Assembly (NCBI GenBank): GCA_016462095.1
Contig: JAEMTW010000065.1
Coordinates: 1-8,974, forward strand
Length of the DNA stretch: 8,974 nucleotides
DNA from: Thermoleophilia bacterium
GTDB lineage: Bacteria; Actinomycetota; Thermoleophilia; Gaiellales; F1-60-MAGs149
Direction: 5' to 3'
Made by a program: the position numbers and the translations under genes. Position 1 is the first letter of the stretch, and each line of letters begins with the position of its first letter. This document shows, one piece after another, positions 6,662 through 8,974 of the stretch. Under the pieces are notes generated by a model that saw only the letters and a program-made list of their open reading frames with translations, made no database searches and was not told where the DNA came from.

Positions 6662-7447
6662 TTGCGCGACGTCGATGCCACGCCGATTGCCTGGCGCGAG
6701 CTCGGGGAGGGCGAGACCGTGCTGTTTTTGCACGGTCTGGGGATGACGCGGACGGGTTGGGATGCGGTGATGCGACCGCTTGCAACCGGCTATCGCTGCG
6801 TCGCCTGGGACATGCCTGGCTACGGCGCGTCAATGCCCCTTGAGCATTTCAGCCTGGAGGCGGCTGCCGATGCCGCCGCTGGTCTGATCGTCGAACTTGG
6901 CGGCTCGGCACATGTGGTTGGGATGTCGATGGGCGGCATGGTCGCGTTGCAGCTCGCGTTGCGTCACCCCGCCGTGGTCCGGTCTCTGGTGCTTGTCGAT
7001 ACGAGTCCCGCCTTCGGCTTGGACGGCACCGATCCCGACGAGTGGCAGGCGGCGAGGTTGGCGCCGCTACTCGCAGGCGCCCAGATCGAGGACTTCGCCG
7101 AGCCGGTCCTGCGTGGCGTGATGGCCCCCGACCCAGACCCGGCGGCTGTCGCGCTCGCCGTCCAATCGATGTTGCGGGTTCCAATCGCTGGGCTGATGCA
7201 GACGATCGCGGCACTGCCAGCGCACGACGTGCGCATTCGTCTCAAGGAGCTCTCCGTACCGACGCTGGTGCTGGTGGGCGAGCTCGACGAAGAGACGCCG
7301 CTGGCCTATGCGCAGACACTGGCTGATGGCATCGCGGGTGCCGAACTCCACGTGCTTCCGGCGGCAGGACATCTGACGCCATTCGAGGCACCGCTGGCAG
7401 TTGCGGCCTTGATCGGTGACCATCTGCAGGCAAAGGAGTTGAACTAA
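6662..7447 (+). CDS. Alpha/beta hydrolase, probable N-formylmaleamate deformylase-type (NicD-like)
   Basis: 261-residue alpha/beta hydrolase without signal peptide. Oxyanion-hole motif HGLG at 24-27, nucleophile elbow GMSMGG with Ser89, candidate acid Asp209 in VGELDEE and catalytic His237 in AAGHLTP are all present. By itself such a fold could be an esterase, a meta-cleavage C-C hydrolase or an amide hydrolase. The stop overlaps the start of the NicX-like dioxygenase gene by one base, and in nicotinate degradation the partner of NicX is exactly such a hydrolase, NicD, which removes formate from N-formylmaleamate; that role is inferred. A C-C hydrolase serving the left-arm extradiol dioxygenase is the alternative. 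Start is uncertain: TTG at 6662, 8 bases after the previous stop, gives a full N-terminus (REL..GETVLFLHG follows) but has no well-spaced ribosome-binding site, so it may depend on coupling to the gene before it. Confidence 0.88.
   Translation: MRDVDATPIAWRELGEGETVLFLHGLGMTRTGWDAVMRPLATGYRCVAWDMPGYGASMPLEHFSLEAAADAAAGLIVELGGSAHVVGMSMGGMVALQLALRHPAVVRSLVLVDTSPAFGLDGTDPDEWQAARLAPLLAGAQIEDFAEPVLRGVMAPDPDPAAVALAVQSMLRVPIAGLMQTIAALPAHDVRIRLKELSVPTLVLVGELDEETPLAYAQTLADGIAGAELHVLPAAGHLTPFEAPLAVAALIGDHLQAKELN
7432..7438 (+). promoter_or_regulatory. Strong ribosome binding site for the nicX-like gene
   Basis: AAAGGAG lies inside the end of the hydrolase gene, 8 bases before ATG 7447, and sets the start of the dioxygenase despite the one-base TAATG overlap. 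Confidence 0.85.
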
Positions 7448-8469
7448 TGGAGCACCGCACCTTCGATGTCTTTCGTCAGCAGCTGCGTGCCTGTTCGTTG
7501 ACGGCCGGCGAGACCGTGGTCGTCTTGAGCGAATCGACGAGTCGCAACGCGCTGGTCGAGACCGCACGGCTGGCCGCGGAAGACCTTGGCGGGCTCGTCC
7601 TTGACGTGGTTGTTCCCACTCCCGCGAACCCTGGTCCGGTGGCAATTCGCTCGACCGGGGCCTGTGTGGCGCTGCAGGGCAACCCAGCGACGATCGCGGC
7701 CCTCTGCGCCGCCGAGCTCGTGATCGACTGCACCGTCGAAGGCCTTTTGCATGCGCCGGAGCTCCCGACAATCCTCAGCGCTGGAACGCGCGTCCTGATG
7801 ATCGCGAACGAGCTGCCGGAGGCGTTCGAGCGCTACGCACCCGACGACGGCACGCTCAAGCGTCGAGTGCTCGCCGGGCTCGCGACGATGCGTGCTGCCA
7901 CCGAGATGCGGGTCACCTCGGCCGCAGGTACAGATCTACGCATTCAATTGGCGGGTGCCTTCACCGCTGGCTCGTGGGGCGCCACGGATGGGCCGGGCAC
8001 GATCGCGCACTGGCCGGGTGGACTCGTTGTCGCATTTCCCGCTGCGGGCTCCGTCGAGGGCACCCTCGTGCTGGCGCCAGGCGATGCGAACCTGACCTTC
8101 AAGGAGTATCTCCGCGAGACCGTCACGTTGACGATCGCGGGCGATCGCATAACGAACATCGCCGGCGACAGCGTCGACTCGGACTTGCTGCGGTCGTACC
8201 TCTCAGCGTTCGCCGAAGCAGAGGCCTACGCCGTGAGCCACGTTGGCTGGGGTATGAATCCGGCTGCGCGTTGGGACTCGCTGGTGATGGTCGATAAGGC
8301 CGACACGAACGGCCTCGAGTTGCGCGCCTTCGAGGGTAACTTCCTCTTCTCGACGGGTGCCAACGAAAACGCCGGCCGTTTCACGCGCGGCCACTTCGAC
8401 TTCCCGATGCGTCACTGCACCGTCACGCTCGACGGCACCGTCGTCGTCGACGCCGGCCGCCTCATCTAG
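7447..8469 (+). CDS. nicX: 2,5-dihydroxypyridine 5,6-dioxygenase family protein (NicX/Hpo)
   Basis: 340 residues, matching the roughly 350 of Pseudomonas putida NicX. This is the non-VOC, aminopeptidase-T-like (M29-related) iron dioxygenase that opens 2,5-dihydroxypyridine to N-formylmaleamate. The resemblance is strongest in the C-terminal third: SHVGWGMNP at 264-272, LRAFEGNFLFSTGAN at 292-306 and GHFDFPMRHC at 315-324 parallel the NicX segments SHIGWG, ARAFYGNFLFSTGPN and CHLDIPLRNC. The three Fe(II) ligands of NicX (two His and one Asp) are conserved as His265, His316 and Asp318. The middle HWPGGLVVAFP and SVEGTLVL segments at 188-209 also match. Motif comparison is from memory of the family, not a search. 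It is last in the enzyme run, with a strong ribosome-binding site. Generic annotation might miscall it a leucyl aminopeptidase. Substrate could be a substituted dihydroxypyridine rather than 2,5-dihydroxypyridine itself. Confidence 0.88.
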   Translation: MEHRTFDVFRQQLRACSLTAGETVVVLSESTSRNALVETARLAAEDLGGLVLDVVVPTPANPGPVAIRSTGACVALQGNPATIAALCAAELVIDCTVEGLLHAPELPTILSAGTRVLMIANELPEAFERYAPDDGTLKRRVLAGLATMRAATEMRVTSAAGTDLRIQLAGAFTAGSWGATDGPGTIAHWPGGLVVAFPAAGSVEGTLVLAPGDANLTFKEYLRETVTLTIAGDRITNIAGDSVDSDLLRSYLSAFAEAEAYAVSHVGWGMNPAARWDSLVMVDKADTNGLELRAFEGNFLFSTGANENAGRFTRGHFDFPMRHCTVTLDGTVVVDAGRLI

Positions 8470-8473
8470 TCCA

Positions 8474-8512
8474 CCAATGTCCAGAAGGGGTCAGACCCCT
8501 TCTGGACATTGG
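8474..8512. repeat. Perfect 39-base palindrome (REP-like), copy 1
   Basis: Two perfect 19-base arms around a single central A: left arm CCAATGTCCAGAAGGGGTC, right arm its exact complement. The core is GGGGTC-A-GACCCC. It begins 4 bases after the nicX-like stop. As RNA from either strand it would fold into a very stable hairpin, but no T-tract follows, so it is not a classic terminator. Form and intergenic position are those of repetitive extragenic palindromes. Confidence 0.9.
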
Positions 8513-8514
8513 CT

Positions 8515-8530
8515 GACGAGCGAGCTCGTC
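8515..8530. repeat. Small hairpin between the two palindromes
   Basis: GACGAG and CTCGTC pair around a 4-base CGAG loop in the 21-base spacer between the two large palindromes, so the whole 8474-8572 block can fold as three consecutive hairpins. Confidence 0.5.
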
Positions 8531-8533
8531 GAT

Positions 8534-8572
8534 CAAATGTCTAGATCGGGTCTGACCCCTTCTGGACATTGG
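8534..8572. repeat. Diverged 39-base palindrome (REP-like), copy 2
   Basis: Same architecture as copy 1. The right arm, GACCCCTTCTGGACATTGG, is identical and lies exactly 60 bases downstream of its counterpart. The left arm, CAAATGTCTAGATCGGGTC, differs from the perfect complement at 4 of 19 positions (one change still allows a G-T pair), and the central base is T. One arm has mutated while the other stayed intact, as in paired, mosaic REP elements. Confidence 0.85.
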
Positions 8573-8581
8573 TGCCGAGAG

Positions 8582-8749
8582 TCAGTTCTCGCCGAGCTCG
8601 AACATCGCGTCGAGATCGTGGCGCGAGTAGGCGCGGAACGCCGGCAGCGTCTCGGTGCGGGCGATGCCTTCGATCGAGAGCAGGCCGGAGGTGACGAGGT
8701 CGGCCAGTCGGCCACGTTCGACGTTGGTCAGAACAAAGGCAGTAACTAT
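8582..8749 (-). pseudogene. Remnant of a stand-alone Lrp/AsnC ligand-binding (RAM) domain gene
   Basis: Reading leftward from 8749, 55 codons give IVTAFVLTNVERGR, then RLADLVTSGLLSIEGIART, then FRAYSRHDLDAMFELGEN and a stop. The first part matches the opening strand of actinobacterial stand-alone AsnC ligand-binding proteins (typically MVTA-VLVNVE..R, about 75-90 residues). The second matches their end (LADVV...VAGV..T.T..AFR.YSRHDLE.AF.LG). The central 30-odd residues, which normally include GV.EVYSVTGD.DLVA, are absent, and the codon where the initiator Met is expected is ATA. No ATG, GTG or TTG occurs in frame before the conserved part. Such proteins sense amino acids as oligomers; lacking half the fold, this one should not work. 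A tiny functional peptide started elsewhere cannot be excluded. The comparison rests on remembered family sequences. Confidence 0.65.
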
Positions 8750-8759
8750 CCGGCGCAGT

Positions 8760-8974
8760 CTACTCCGCGTCCCACAGCTCGGCCTTGATCGTCTCCCACG
8801 CCTCGCCTGGATCGCCCGGCACGGCGGGGACGTAGCGGGCGCCCTCGTGCTTCGTAAAGGGTGGGGTCCAGGAGCCGCGCTTCTGTAGGCGACGGATGTT
8901 GTCGCGGTAGACCTCGTCAACCTCGGCGTGCGACTTTGGCTCGTCCTTCAGCCAGAGGTTCTTCGGGTGGATCG
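8760..8974 (-). CDS. C-terminal 70 residues of an unrecognised protein (5' end outside window)
   Basis: An open frame enters from the right edge and ends at a TAG at 8762-8760. The tail is hydrophilic and charged: VYRDNIRRLQKRGSWTPPF at about 21-39 and a closing EAWETIKAELWDAE. The clean high-GC codon use, with third positions mostly G or C, and the absence of any stop through the whole 215 bases support real coding. There is no membrane segment and no motif that I recognise, so no function is proposed. The stop is only 10 bases before the AsnC-domain remnant, suggesting that the two once formed one transcript. Confidence 0.65.
   Translation of the reverse strand, partial: IHPKNLWLKDEPKSHAEVDEVYRDNIRRLQKRGSWTPPFTKHEGARYVPAVPGDPGEAWETIKAELWDAE

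Noticed and set aside
6662..7447. Calling the hydrolase definitively a meta-cleavage C-C hydrolase or a haloperoxidase
   Set aside because: The fold and triad alone do not discriminate; coupling to the NicX-like gene favours a deformylase role, which remains inference.
8474..8572. Palindrome pair as a CRISPR array or ordinary terminator
   Set aside because: Only two copies of unequal quality, each self-complementary over its full length, no spacer series, and no T-tract after either hairpin.
1..8974. Transposase, integrase, tRNA, rRNA or toxin-antitoxin genes
   Set aside because: I looked on both strands and saw none; the only mobile-type sequence is the REP-like pair.

Overview
The window is high-GC, densely packed bacterial DNA: short operons, 1-4 base overlaps between consecutive genes, and GTG or TTG starts beside ATG. 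A fragment of a stand-alone Lrp/AsnC ligand-binding domain near the right end, plus general codon use, suggests an actinobacterial-type genome, perhaps Thermoleophilia/Solirubrobacterales. That placement is inference only. The content is an accessory catabolic locus for a ring compound, built around a divergent promoter region at about 3655-3912.

Left arm, minus strand, read from 3654 down to the window edge: a fumarylacetoacetate hydrolase (FAH)-family protein, a two-domain type I extradiol dioxygenase of the VOC superfamily, an acetoacetate-decarboxylase-family protein, and an aldehyde dehydrogenase that starts at a GTG inside the end of the previous gene and runs off the left edge. Extradiol dioxygenase + semialdehyde dehydrogenase + FAH-family enzyme is the core of a meta-cleavage pathway such as homoprotocatechuate HpcB/HpcC/HpcE (HpaD/HpaE/HpaG). 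The acetoacetate-decarboxylase-like member is not a standard part of it.

Right arm, plus strand: an APC-family permease with its own UUCG-loop terminator, then an acyl-CoA-dehydrogenase-fold flavoprotein, an alpha/beta hydrolase and a homologue of 2,5-dihydroxypyridine 5,6-dioxygenase (NicX/Hpo). Hydrolase plus NicX-like dioxygenase matches the NicX/NicD pair of aerobic nicotinate (and picolinate) degradation: ring opening to N-formylmaleamate, then deformylation. Two unrelated iron-dependent ring-cleavage enzymes therefore sit on the two arms of one divergent locus, with an importer between. No regulator, ring hydroxylase of a known type, maleamate amidase or maleate isomerase lies inside the window.

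Right edge: after the nicX-like gene there is a tandem pair of long GGGGTC-centred palindromes (an interspersed REP-like repeat). Then, on the minus strand, comes the remnant of a small Lrp/AsnC (RAM) domain gene, which appears to have lost its start codon and about 30 central residues, and upstream of it the C-terminal 70 residues of a protein I do not recognise. The repeat pair and the decayed gene mark the boundary of the catabolic locus.
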